64,000 nt of DNA, from NCBI GenBank assembly GCA_944470555.2, contig OX104129.1, positions 47,215,998-47,279,997 on the forward strand, given 5' to 3'. Below the pieces are notes generated by a model. It searched no databases and had not been told where the DNA came from. It was given only the letters and a program-made list of their open reading frames with translations. The DNA comes from Heterobilharzia americana (lineage: Eukaryota > Platyhelminthes > Trematoda > Strigeidida > Schistosomatidae). Positions 53,760 through 64,000 of the stretch are shown piece after piece. Position 1 is the first letter of the stretch; every line of letters starts with the position of its first letter. The translations under genes were made by a program, and so were the position numbers.

Positions 53760-56284
53760 CACGGCGTGCATGACTAATGCTCAGCTTCTTTATAGTTTTT
53801 ATGCTTATTCACTTCTGTTGGCTGGTGTGACTCATATATTTGACCTATTAGTTACTAAATGGAATTTAATAAACCAAACATGGTTATATTGTGTTCTCTG
53901 GGCTGGGTTGTTGAATCGTGAAGCTTCCATCGTCTTTCTAGACGACATCATCAGCACCAACTTCAGTATGAACCAAACTGTTTTGTTCAATAAGTTTGAT
54001 GGGATACTTTAGTCGACAAAGTTTGTCTGAAAGTGAGTATGTAGGTTTAAACGGCATTGTAATCTGCCTCTACTGAGAGTTCTACATAAAGCTTCAGATA
54101 TCCCCCCCTTTATGTTGTCAAACAATGAAGGCTCTAAATTTCTTCCCCATGGGCTTATTATCAACACTGTCTGTGGTTTATTAGTACTTCTTAGTAGTAG
54201 TATATTCTATGCTACTTCTTATGTGTTTCCTGATAAACTCATGGGGTTAGTTGTTGGACGATCATCCTTTCCTTATTCTCTTTAGCAGAACTATAGAAAT
54301 TCGCCCTCCAAGTTGTGTTGTTACCATCGTAGGATTAAGAGCAACGAATTCAGCTGAAAATGTCATCCAGTAAATAATACTGTTTCAATGTGTGACACAT
54401 ATAATAAGAGGACCATAATGAAATTGTGTCTTCCACAATGCTCAAACTGTACTCTTAGATCAGTGTGACTTCTATTGCTGATCAAAGTTCTCCTGTGCAC
54501 CGACTAAATCATTTTCTGAAGGTTTTCATTCCCAGAACGTTATCTAAAAGTGTCTGTAATCCCTACAGCACCATAACCTTCTTATCTCTCTTATTCTACG
54601 CTTTCACACCTGAACTTCAACTAGTTTTCTTAGGTTCATCTTCCGGTCAACCTGCTTCCGAGGCGTAAATGATTATCACAAGTCGTCTGTGGTAATTTTC
54701 ATCATCAGTTAAATTATATCAACTTTGTGGCGAGTATTTTTAGTTCAGAGTACGGATGTTCAGAGTGATTTATCCTCTGAGCTAGGGTTTTAGTTGACAA
54801 CGTTTCTGTGTCATGCTAGACATCGTCATTACTCACTACAGCTTCATAAAGAAGTAAAGTGATTGGTTGTACATGCATATGCATAACGTACTAATTTACT
54901 TGAGTGTAGTGTGGCTGATCGCTTGGTACGTGCGAGGGCGTTTAGCGAATCTGATTGTTTAACTTCCTGTCTCTAGTTTCCTCAGAAGTGTATCAGCCAA
55001 GCATAAATGTCAGTCAATCAGAACAAAGTAACCCTTATCACTTTATTAAAACAAAAGGGTTGATCAATCAAAATGAAGCGACATTAACGTACTGTAAGCA
55101 AGCAGAAGAAAACAACCAATCACAAAGTCCCACACACATCTGAAGACACCATGAAACAGGAAGTCAACCAATCGAATTACACTCAGATAAACTAGCAAGT
55201 TGTAAATGTGCACAACCAATCATTTCACTTCCTTATGAAGCTGTGGTGGGCTGATGGTAATGTCTAGTGTGACAGTGAAATGTTTGCCGACTAAAGCCGT
55301 AGCTCAGAGAAAAACTCACTGTGAACACAAAAAAAGACATTTTACTCTAAGTCACTGCATATTATCAATAAGCAGCGGGTATGACGCTTAGCAGAAGCTA
55401 AACCAATGCCTTCAAGTCACTCGCTCATTTGACAGCCAACCAGTTAATGGTGACCTCCAGGTAAAACGCTGTCTAGTTACTGCTATGTATTTTTTAGTTA
55501 AAACTGCTGGCAATCTTCTAACAAACACTGATCTGGTACTATCATAATCATCATTTGGATGGAGTTGTTGAAAAGGCTGCAAGCAACAAAAATCTTTCAG
55601 CTTAGTGTTGTGTGAGAAATTGATCCATTCAGTAACTTTTTATCATAGAACCATCAGAAACCAGGAGACCACTGAATGGTGTGAGTGTGCACTTCTAAGT
55701 AGTGTCAAACCGAAATGGAACAACTATTCACCTTTCCTTGATTTTAATCATTTGTCTTACTGATATCGATCCCTGCTGTAAGCTCTCTTGGCAGAAAAAG
55801 CTACACTTGTGTCAATCAGTTGATGGTGAGATTAGCAATCCACCTTCATATTTCATATCGACTGACTACTGGAATAATGAATTAGTTCATTGACAGTTGT
55901 GTGAAAATGTCTATATATCTGGAATTCTCGTGGAATATCTTATGGAGCAAAAGTGAATGAGAGCCACATACCACCTATACCGATTAGAAATTGATTTATC
56001 TAGATGTCTGTACATCGTCTGGTAGTTTCCATGTCCCGGGATGCATTCAGCTCTAACGATTGATCTGTTAAAACAACATAACTATTGTAATATGTACTAA
56101 GCGTTTAGGTAACAATAAGAGCCATGTAAATGCTTTATGGAGATCGTCTGGCACACACCAGCATAAAAGTTATCACTTCATATGTCACCTGTACACTTTA
56201 GCACCTACTCATCTGATGAAATTAGTAACAATATAGCTTTGTTTTTGATTGATTTGACGTAAAAAATAAACAAATAACTACTCG
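53760..56284. other. Long non-coding stretch, no recognised feature
   Basis: About 2.5 kb without recognisable repeats or exons. The open frames in it are short and featureless. Confidence 0.4.
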
Positions 56285-56610
56285 AGGGTCATGGTAACTG
56301 ACATCAGCTAGAGAACTATTGAAGGCATGAGATGATCACCGGTCATCAGTTTCTTACCATTATGGAACTCCTCAGCAGTACGCACCTGCCATGGATCTTC
56401 AGGCTCCACTGCGAATCAGTTCACCATTCAGCCACTGGATCGGAGTTCAGTGGTTCTCAGTTTGCTACTTCTGCTAATTCAGGGACATAGTTGCATACTA
56501 CTGAGGAGTCCCATATTAGGAAGAAACACCTATCCACTGCTCCTCCCATATCTGCAATGCTTCTCCAACTGATGTTAGTTAGCGATGAATACAAGCTTAA
56601 AAATAAATGT
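56285..56610. mobile_element. Family B inverted chimera
   Basis: Minus-strand head part (56345-56490) joins a plus-strand ribozyme and tail (56494-56610). The plus-strand ribozyme at 56496-56541 keeps CTGAGGA and GAAA but has stem II GTCC/GGAA and an ATC triplet. Confidence 0.7.
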
Positions 56611-57007
56611 TTATTTATGCAAATCAAAGCAAGGAGTCTGCTATTTACACGTTTCGATCTATCTTAAAACGTATTGTTTTCTGTTATAAATACCCAGTCC
56701 ACAGTTGTTACGGGTGATGTAGGAGAAGAATTTGAGCGCCGAATCTGTCTTAATCCCATGATGTTTAGAAAAAACAATAACAGGAAAATCTGATCTTGAT
56801 TTTCTAAACACGCTTGGATTGCATTAAAACTTGCTTACATAATGTATTGATTTTTGATTGAGGATAACGAAGCGGGGAAGGAATTGGTGTTTGATTTAAG
56901 CATGATGTTAATAACAGCTGTTGGCCAATATGATTCAAGTTAAACTTTATTTATGCTGTATTACTGATGGTGCATTAGGTTGAATTTCTGTTGACTGGAT
57001 ATGATTC

Positions 57008-57040
<33 letters not shown>

Positions 57041-57526
57041 GCAGTACATACAGTACATACTTATGTGGGAAGTGGATCTATAAGCCGTCTTCACACAAAT
57101 GGGGCTCACTTTCCTCTCCGTCGACCTTGGGTGACCAAAGTGGAGGCGGGTTTTTCATATTTAGTCGTGTTCAGGCAAGTGGTGTAGGTAACAGGCTCCA
57201 GTGTAGGTGATATGAGGTAATTAGGTTCTTTTGTAGCCTCCAAAAGTTCATAATACTTCTATAATTTGCATCATAGGGATTTCATAATTCTTTCTAAGTT
57301 GTCAATAAAGTCCTACTGAAGCAGTTTCTCATCTGTTGTTCAATAACTATCCCTACTTATTAACTGAGCACTGCGTCAATAATGAGGACGTGACACTGAC
57401 TTTACAGCCACATGCATGAATATATCCACTGATGTGAATTTAAGTGAAAACTGCCAGCATATATCTCTTTTGCTGCAGTTTGAAGCCCCAATTAACTCAC
57501 TTTGATTTATGGGCGTCAGTCTTGTT
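56611..57526. other. Non-coding; GTGTAT repeat
   Basis: GTGTAT units at about 57008-57042. Nothing else assigned. The left target duplication of the next D element starts at 57519. Confidence 0.4.
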
Positions 57527-57668
57527 AAGTGACTCTAAAGGGAATCATAGAAACAACTGAAATGACCAATCAGACTGTCCTATTCAATGAAAAGCTGCCC
57601 TTCCAGCTAAAATGAATAAACCTAATTAGCTGTTTCAAGCGTTGCTAGGGTGGCCTTTAAAGTCACCC
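57527..57668. mobile_element. Family D palindromic MITE
   Basis: 142 bp; AAGTGACTCTAAAGGG at the left, GGTGGCCTTTAAAGTCACCC at the right. Flanks GTCTTGTT (57519-57526) and GTCTTCTT (57669-57676) look like a target duplication with one change. Confidence 0.8.
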
Positions 57669-57734
57669 GTCTTCTTCCACCTAAGAAGTAGAATTGCAGT
57701 CAATACATCCACAGGAATAAAAGATAAGAAACAC

Positions 57735-57830
57735 AAGTGACTTTAAAGGCTACTCCAACAATGACTGAGATAACCAATCACATTTCTTTATTTTATGAAA
57801 AACTAACCTCATAGTCGAAATATTACTTGT
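57735..57830. mobile_element. Half family D element
   Basis: AAGTGACTTTAAAGGCTACT, then GATAACCAATCACATTTC; the right arm is missing. Confidence 0.7.
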
Positions 57831-57969
57831 ATTACTTGTAGATTTCTGTGGAATTTGAATGGCTTAACGAGAGTAAACACTTTTGTCTTTAATGTCATAG
57901 CTTATGAATCTCCGTTCATGATTGGACCGAAATGATTAGCCCAGTTTCTACCACCCATCTCCTCTCCAC

Positions 57970-58112
57970 GAATAACTTTAATGGCCACTCTGGTAACTGC
58001 TAGAGTAACCAATCAGGTTTCAGTATTGCATCTGTGATGGTAGTTTTCCGTAAATAAAGAAACGCAACTGGTTGTCGCCATAGTTCTTAGGGTGGCCTTT
58101 AAAGTCACTTCC
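57970..58112. mobile_element. Family D palindromic MITE
   Basis: AATAACTTTAATGGCCACTC at the left, GGGTGGCCTTTAAAGTCACT at the right. Confidence 0.8.
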
Positions 58113-58254
58113 TTGCCTCAGCTGTAATTTAAGTAGTATTCAGTTGACGTATTTCAGTCATTAGCCTAGCCTCAAGCTTATAATGAGTGATCATGGTTGG
58201 TGTCCTGTGAACATGGGTTACAAGTATGAAGTTGTTATTTCTTCCAACTGAAAT

Positions 58255-58287
58255 AAACACACACACACATACACACAAACACACACG
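58255..58287. repeat. CA microsatellite
   Basis: Interrupted CA repeats. Confidence 0.9.
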
Positions 58288-58462
58288 GTGTTGATTTTAA
58301 AAGTCATCATCAGTTTTTAATTACCTTTGTCCAAGCATTATTCTTCTGGGTAGGTGCAGAGTATTTACCACTAAAAACTATTCGCTGCCATTTGTCAAGT
58401 TTTGGTTTTAGTTAACTAACTGACCAAGTGAGAGAACTCCCTATTGCGGAGACGATAAGTTC

Positions 58463-58604
58463 GAGTGACTTTACAGGCTATCCTAATAACTACTGAAGTG
58501 ACCAATCACATTTCTTTATTACACGAAAAATTGTCCTCCCAGCTAAAATACCACAACCTGATTGGTTATTTCGGCAGTTGTTAGAGTGACCTTTAAATTA
58601 ACCC
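58463..58604. mobile_element. Family D palindromic MITE with 9-bp target duplication
   Basis: 142 bp; GAGTGACTTTACAGGCTATC at the left, AGAGTGACCTTTAAATTAAC at the right. Flanks GATAAGTTC (58454-58462) and GACAAGTTC (58605-58613). Confidence 0.85.
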
Positions 58605-58613
58605 GACAAGTTC

Positions 58614-59308
58614 AAGCCGGTAAAAATAAAACCCAGTGCAATTAACTTTCATGCTTTCGAGTAAATAAATAGTCTAAGCTTTCCAGAGGCTACACACTTG
58701 GACACACAAGCACAAGTGCATACATACCTACTTTCATATTCATTATGCAGCTGGTTAGCTGTGATTGATAAATGTGAATAATTTATTCATTTGTTTTGAA
58801 GCAACTCAGCCAGTGAATGATTTTAAATTAGCTAATTTTTAAAAATGTCTACTTGCTGGTCGATATCAAGTTTATACTCTTCGAATAAATTGAAATAAGA
58901 CTTGCGTGAGAAAAGAAAAAAAGGTTGCCGTCTGGTTGTTGCGTACATCAAGTTTTACTACCGAGATGGGTTTAGTTACGTAACACTTGTCGAATGGAAC
59001 GACTGACACAAATTATACCTCATTCCGAAATACTAACTGTCTCCTCCCAGCTCATGGATCCGGGATAAACCAAACCTGTCTGATTCGGAGAGTTATAGGT
59101 TAATCGTAAAAGACTGCTTGCAGCTGATAATGAATGAAGAAATCAATAACTGTATTCCTGTTTATGGCCTAGTAACATTAGACCTCAGCAGACACGATCG
59201 TCTTTCAACAAGTATGAACTGTAGGCCGCATTCACCAACTCCTTCAACAGTATAGCTAGGCTTCATGGGGTGTTGTATACCTGTTGAAACCAAACCTCAA
59301 GGATATTT
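58614..59308. other. Non-coding, no recognised feature
   Basis: No feature assigned. Confidence 0.4.
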
Positions 59309-59452
59309 GGAGTGACTTTAAAGGTCACCTTAGTAACTGCTGAAATAATCAATCAGGTCTTGGTATTTTGGCTCGGAAGGCGAATTTTCGTAGAATGACA
59401 AAAAGGATTTGATTATCTCAGCAGTAGTTAGCATTGCCTTTAAAGCCACTCT
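59309..59452. mobile_element. Family D palindromic MITE
   Basis: GGAGTGACTTTAAAGGTCAC at the left, GCATTGCCTTTAAAGCCACT at the right. No adjacent direct repeat. Confidence 0.8.
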
Positions 59453-59649
59453 AGGAAAGGGATATCTTCTATAAACCCAGCATATTTTCTTCCTGAAAAC
59501 AACTAACCTGGTAAATAAGTGTGCTATAACTAGCCTTTTATGAAACGTTATGCTTACATTACGCGTGAAACATGTTTTGTTGGTGGAAATAATCTGTCTG
59601 AAGTGTACTGTTTACAAGTTTAATGCTTGTATTTCCTCGTGGTTGACTA

Positions 59650-59735
59650 GACCGAAATGATCAGTGTGTGATGAGTCTCAAGTAGGACGAAACCCGCCTC
59701 CTCGCTTCCACTGCTAGCCATCATGTATCATTACT
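59650..59735 (+). mobile_element. Truncated family A hammerhead fragment
   Basis: GTGTGATGAGTCTCAAGTAG, then GACGAAACCCGCCTCCTC. GATGA and GAAA remain, but the CTG start and GTC are lost. Tail motif TTCCACTGCTAGCCATCATG follows. Confidence 0.7.
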
Positions 59736-60064
59736 ATGTAATGCCTACTGTTTTACTATTTCACCCGTTGAATTTATTCAGCTCAAAGTGGTCTGATCAA
59801 CTTACTTGAGAGCTGTGTCTAGTTTTCCAATAAGTTTGAAAAATATTTTGAAATTGACTAGATTATTGATGGCACTGGAATGCGAAAAAGAAATTAAGGA
59901 ATGGTTCTTTTAGGCACAGAAATCTGGTGTACTTCAGAACTTTTCCACAGCCGGATATCCACAAGCACGTGGTACACAAGGCTATTTCCTTGTCAGTCTT
60001 TGACCTCAAAGATAAACAGACGACTCAACCGTGTGATAAACACATCACATTTGACTCGGTTATG
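59736..60064. other. Non-coding, no recognised feature
   Basis: No feature assigned. Confidence 0.4.
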
Positions 60065-60310
60065 AAATGGAGGTCACGCCATATCGCGAACTGACAGGAG
60101 TAGCAAATATGAACCTTAGAATGCCGACTAACTGACTTGATGTTAGCATGCTGGCTGAAGAACCTGAAAACCCTGGGTTCGATCTCAGGAGGAGTCATGG
60201 GTGCGCACTGATGAGGAGTCCCGTACTAGGACAAAACAGTTGTCCAGTTCTCCTCCAAGGTTTCCAATGGTTCTCCAAATGATGTCAGTACCTGATGAAT
60301 GTCAACATGA
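60065..60310 (+). mobile_element. Family B SINE with degenerate hammerhead
   Basis: 5' segment GTCACGCCATATCGCGAACT, degraded head, B-box GGGTTCGATCTC, ribozyme near 60206-60250 with core GATGAGGA and AAAA, intact GTC. Tail to about 60310. Confidence 0.8.
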
Positions 60311-61029
60311 AAGAGGAAGTCATGAAAAGGGAAATGGTAGCTTTTTCTGTTTCGCCACCTCTCTCTTTGCATTTGAGTCTCATCCAATATTATACTCCCA
60401 TATGATGGCGATAAGTAAATAAATAGGAAGTCTCTAGCCAAAAGCAAATACTGCTTTGTGTAAATGAGCAAAATTAAACACAAGAATAAATAATCAGATT
60501 AAGTAAATAATTTGTAACTTAGCTGAGTAGTCAAACTGGAGACCGTTCGAGTGAGTAAGCTGACAAACATACATGTATACACATAAAGACATCTGAAGAG
60601 ACTAATATACCTGCAAACGGAGCAAATCAATAGTCACATTAACCCTTACAACCATTAAGAAGCGATATTGATAATCGATTTTGTGATTTGATTAGCATAA
60701 ACTGATTGATAGATAAATTTCGCTCTAATTAGTGGATATTAAATAAACAATAACAGAAAAATAATAATACTGATAGTAGTAGTAGCCATAGTTGCCAAAA
60801 TACACTGTGATTTTTACAATAGTCTTTTAGAGTGAAATGAAACTGGCATACAATTCATCTTCAGCTTAGTGGATTAGGCATGTCAGATAACAGCGTCATC
60901 CTTTGTATCGAGAACACTTTGTACTACTTGTGATAAATAATCCTTATTCGGTTTAAGTAGTATCGAGGTTTTATGAAGCTGAATTTTCACTTTGCAAATA
61001 ATTTCAGCCAACAGCGAACAGATTGACTA
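60311..61029. other. Non-coding, no recognised feature
   Basis: No feature assigned. Confidence 0.4.
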
Positions 61030-61190
61030 AACAGCATGAAATTGGTTACCCTCCAGTGACCAATCAGTGTATCTAATCCAGTCCTGCAGGAGGTCAGCCG
61101 CGACCTGAATAGCTTAGTGGTAACTCTGCTGACTATAACACTTGGCGACGTGAGTTCGGACCCCAAAAAGCGCGAAACCTAGGGTAATTA
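61030..61190 (+). mobile_element. Family F element, ribozyme 5' half deleted
   Basis: TTGGTTACCCTCCAGTGACC, head CTGAATAGCTTAGTGGTAAC, B-box GAGTTCGGACC, then directly AAGCGCGAAACCTAGGG. The CTGANGA side is missing. Confidence 0.65.
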
Positions 61191-61649
61191 GAGCTTCCTA
61201 TCAATTACCGATGATTACAAAAAAAGAAAATATGTACGTTAAACAGGTCACCATTCTTCGCTTCCCCCCCTCCCACCCCAGATAACTTTACATTATAAAC
61301 AAGTGCGACTTCTAACCATAAAGAGGAGCAGTTGTCAGTATTTGTCAAAATAGCCATGAACATAAATAGAACTATGTTACTCGCTTCTCACCTGCAGTTC
61401 AGGGATTTCAACATTTATCTTCAGACATACACACATAGACCCTTTCTACCTGCTTCAAGTTGTACACCTAGCACTGACTGACCCATATATACGGTTCACT
61501 TGCTGTCTCATAAACAAATACCACTATCATTCTTCAATAAGTAGTATGTAGGTATCCCTCAACACTTTACATCTTCCTAAACTATAAGGCGATTAGAGGG
61601 TAATTGCAGCTAACCAGTGCACACGGCTAGGCTGTGAAAGCCATACATC
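61191..61649. other. Non-coding, no recognised feature
   Basis: No feature assigned. Confidence 0.4.
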
Positions 61650-61870
61650 AAACTGGAGGTTTGTGAGGATTTATTTATTGATTTCAGGTTGCCATTCACC
61701 ATGGACTGACATCAGTTGGACAACCAACCGGAGGTCGAACCCAGGACTTACAAATTCCCCGTCCACTACCTTGCCATTGAACCACTGGGTTGAAATCCAC
61801 TTGTGCATATTTCCTACTTCTGTAATTTCACGATGTAGACCGACCTCCATTCAATGCAGTCATTGCGTAA
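61650..61870 (-). mobile_element. Family B SINE lacking its ribozyme
   Basis: 3' segment GGAGGTTTGTGAGGATTTAT and CATCAGTTGGACAACC run directly into the minus-strand B-box region (GGTCGAACCCAGGAC on the plus strand). The ribozyme is cleanly absent. Head CCCAGTGGTTCAATGGCAAG on the minus strand. Confidence 0.75.
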
Positions 61871-62070
61871 CTGACAGAAGTAGGATATGTGATTCCCACC
61901 CAGTAGCTTAATGGTGACGTGCAGGTTACGGTACCTATAGATCGCATGTTCAATTCCCGGAGAGGTGGGGTCGTGCACACCCACTACTGAGGAGTCCCAC
62001 ACTAGGATGAAACAGGTTTTCATTGGTTCTCCAAATGATCACAGTTCGTGATGAATGCCAACATGAAAGA
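61870..62070 (+). mobile_element. Family B SINE, opposed to the previous copy
   Basis: AACTGACAGAAGTAGGATAT, head CCCAGTAGCTTAATGGTGAC, B-box TGTTCAATTCC, then CTGAGGAGTCCCACACTAGG with ATGAAACAGG; the sequence after GAAACAG is deleted up to TTTTCATTGG. Confidence 0.75.
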
Positions 62071-62389
62071 CATAAACGTCCCACCAACATTGCAAATTTA
62101 AATTATTGACCCAAAAGACAGAAAATTTTAAATAGTGAAAATCAGTCGAGACAATTACAAACTTAGCATAAACTGCTTAACTCCCAGGAAATCATGTTGT
62201 AAAGGGCATAAACCTGTGTTTAATATGGCATGAATGGAGACATCTCTTAAGTATATTGATCACGTATTGATTCAATTTTGTGCTGTACAATAGTGAACAA
62301 TCATCTAGCATGGTAATTGTCATCACGATGAATCTATTTGAAATCAGTCAAAACTGTCAGTTGTTTCAAGGTTTCCAGTCTTATCATTC
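62071..62389. other. Non-coding, no recognised feature
   Basis: No feature assigned. Confidence 0.4.
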
Positions 62390-62885
62390 TGATTATTTGA
62401 GATAGCCGTGGTTTGGCAAACTAGTATTCATATTGGGTGGTGATGGAAAGTGAAATGAGAATCTGGACCACCACCATACTCGAACCACCGACCACCGGGT
62501 CACCAACCCAATGCCCTACCAACTCACTTACCTACGAGGTCCAACTACTAACCAGATTTGTATTTCACTTCACCGACAAAACTTGCCTACCTCAGATAGT
62601 CAAAATGATAATCAATATCATCCTCCCCATCTCTAATTCAGTTACATTTCGATCGAGATGAGAATTCGTGAGTGGGTAACCAGTGTGAATACGATCGAGC
62701 GGTAGAAACGCATCACGACGAATTCACATGATAGTCGTTGGGTAAAACCCATGTTGATTGAAGTGAAATCGCGGTGTTGTGAGCAGTTGGCTCTGATAGG
62801 TAGGTGAGTTTGTATAGCATCAGACCGGAAACCCTGTGGTCACTGGTTCGAATTCGGCCACAGTCCAAATTCTAATATTTCCTTC
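62390..62885. mobile_element. Family C composite element, copy 3
   Basis: Inverted relative to the 50 kb copy and nearly identical over 62425-62845. Minus-strand tRNA-like module at about 62470-62540 and plus-strand module at about 62785-62860 (GGTTCGAATTC B box). Confidence 0.8.
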
Positions 62886-63209
62886 AGATTGGTCTTAAGC
62901 GGTAGGATTTTATGAACAGCAGGATTTTCAAGTTAACTGATGACTGCTTATGAATTTCGTGATACTCTGGTTTACCAATTAGACTGAATAAACATCCACA
63001 GGTTTAACTCCATTAAGTTACATCATCAACCAAGGTGGTATTGAGTAGGGGAAACAGGCACTGAGTGCATAGATCACTCCGTTATGTAACTCTGCTGAAA
63101 GTTTGAAGATCATAGCACCATATAACCTTACTCCCCGTATTTTCTTTTGTTTTTCTGTTTTTGCTATTCTACGAATCGTGAAATTATTATGTTTTTGCTT
63201 GCACAAGAA
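62886..63209. other. Non-coding, no recognised feature
   Basis: No feature assigned. Confidence 0.4.
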
Positions 63210-63390
63210 GTGGCCATCATGACCCGGTGGTCTAGTAGATAACTCCATGGCGTTTGAAGCAGTCAATCCCATGTTCGAATCTTAGTGGGAACAACATTGC
63301 TCACTGAGAGCCATCCAACTGATGAGTCCTTTACACGACGAAATGCGCATCCTACATTCCACTGCTAGTCATTATCCATCACTACCTTAA
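63210..63390 (+). mobile_element. Family A (Smalpha-like) SINE, full length
   Basis: Head CCGGTGGTCTAGTAGATAAC, B-box TGTTCGAATCTTAG, ribozyme at 63313-63353 with CTGATGA and GAAA intact, stem II GTCC/CGAC with one mismatch, triplet ATC and weak stem I. Tail TTCCACTGCTAGTCATTATC. Confidence 0.85.
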
Positions 63391-63400
63391 GACCTGAAAC

Positions 63401-63424
63401 TATTATTATTATTATTATTATTGT
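63401..63424. repeat. ATT microsatellite
   Basis: TATTATT units immediately downstream of the family A copy, possibly grown from its tail. Confidence 0.85.
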
Positions 63425-64000
63425 TATGGTTATTATTACGCTGTCTTCGCCATTACCAACTTCTTTCTAGATGAGGTGACTCAAAGCAAGGACAGTTACA
63501 CCGGTTCCTCAGAAAATGTTGTTGACATAGCTCCACTGTACTGTATAGAGCAATAAATATTCAATCTAAATGGAATAAGTTTATTTCTCATCCTAACTAA
63601 TGACATCCGACCAACAGCTGCTACCGGGTTTGTATATCACAATGACCCAACGACCTATGCTAGCTGAAACGCTTGTTGCCTCAAGGTCCTACTGTAGTGG
63701 GCACTGATGATCAGAATAGATATAAGTAGTATATTTTAAGGGGACAGCAGAAATTGTAGGGAATTACCAGCAATAGGTAAAGATTCTGCCCAGAGAAACG
63801 CAAGAGACAATATGAGATGTAAACAGAAAAGGAAATAAAGCACATTGTGTAAATGACTCTTATTGGAAAGTGTACATTATTCGGTGACTACTGTATAAAA
63901 TGTCAATAATAAACACTCGTTCCTGTGTTCCAGTCTTCGCGTTTCCTACACTACCATACGATAAAAGTCTGTTGCATATTCGTCAGACAAAAAGCAGTTA
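63425..64000. other. Non-coding, no recognised feature
   Basis: No feature assigned to the end of the window. Confidence 0.4.

Noticed and set aside
50302..62661. A conserved protein shared by 50302-50568 and 62437-62661
   Set aside because: The identical peptide only reflects the near-identical family C repeat in opposite orientations; the frame runs through tRNA-like sequence.

Overview
This window looks like nuclear DNA of a blood fluke (family Schistosomatidae, probably Schistosoma). It is AT-rich, almost free of protein-coding exons, and filled with dispersed retroelements. The diagnostic sign is many copies of the Smalpha-type SINE-like repeat: a tRNA-like pol III head followed by a type I hammerhead ribozyme. 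An RTE-clade non-LTR retrotransposon occurs three times. No organism label was given, so this is inferred from repeat content.

Coding content: only one host exon is convincing. It lies at 3982-4537 (+) and encodes a Q/N-rich N-terminus and the start of the first RRM of an RBMS/Alan shepard-like RNA-binding protein, ending at a GTAAGT donor in phase 1. I found no continuation, so much or all of the rest of the window may be its first long intron. The only other coding sequence belongs to the LINE copies: 9140-12310 (+, nearly full length, frame broken by a 37-nt deletion), 20044-21373 (-, 5'-truncated) and 43205-46653 (-, full length, heavily decayed).

Repeats, named A to G here. A is the Smalpha hammerhead family, about 18 copies. 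B is a second tRNA-headed family with a distinct hammerhead (CTGAGGA core), about 20 copies on both strands. C is a composite element with tRNA-like modules in inverted orientation at both ends (19, 50 and 62 kb). D is a palindromic MITE of about 142 bp, about 15 copies, the best ones with 9-bp target duplications. E is a diverged inverted pair of about 580 bp (0.7 and 16 kb). F is a third tRNA-headed family with a hammerhead-like core. G is a rarer repeat with a long conserved hairpin beside GAAA.

Layout: 0-9 kb holds the exon, one arm of E, and A and D copies. 9-12 kb is LINE copy 1. 12-19 kb is sparse, with a foldback repeat at 14 kb and the second E arm at 16 kb. 19-23 kb holds a C composite, LINE copy 2 and a D cluster. 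24-42 kb is a mosaic of A, B, D and F with long unremarkable gaps. 42-47 kb is a B palindrome whose third copy was split inside its ribozyme core by LINE copy 3. 47-64 kb is A, B, C, D and F again, including the best preserved B ribozyme (52470-52513) and an inverted C pair (50 and 62 kb) that is almost identical. The common theme is that three unrelated-looking SINE-like families share one plan: a tRNA-like internal promoter upstream of a hammerhead core.
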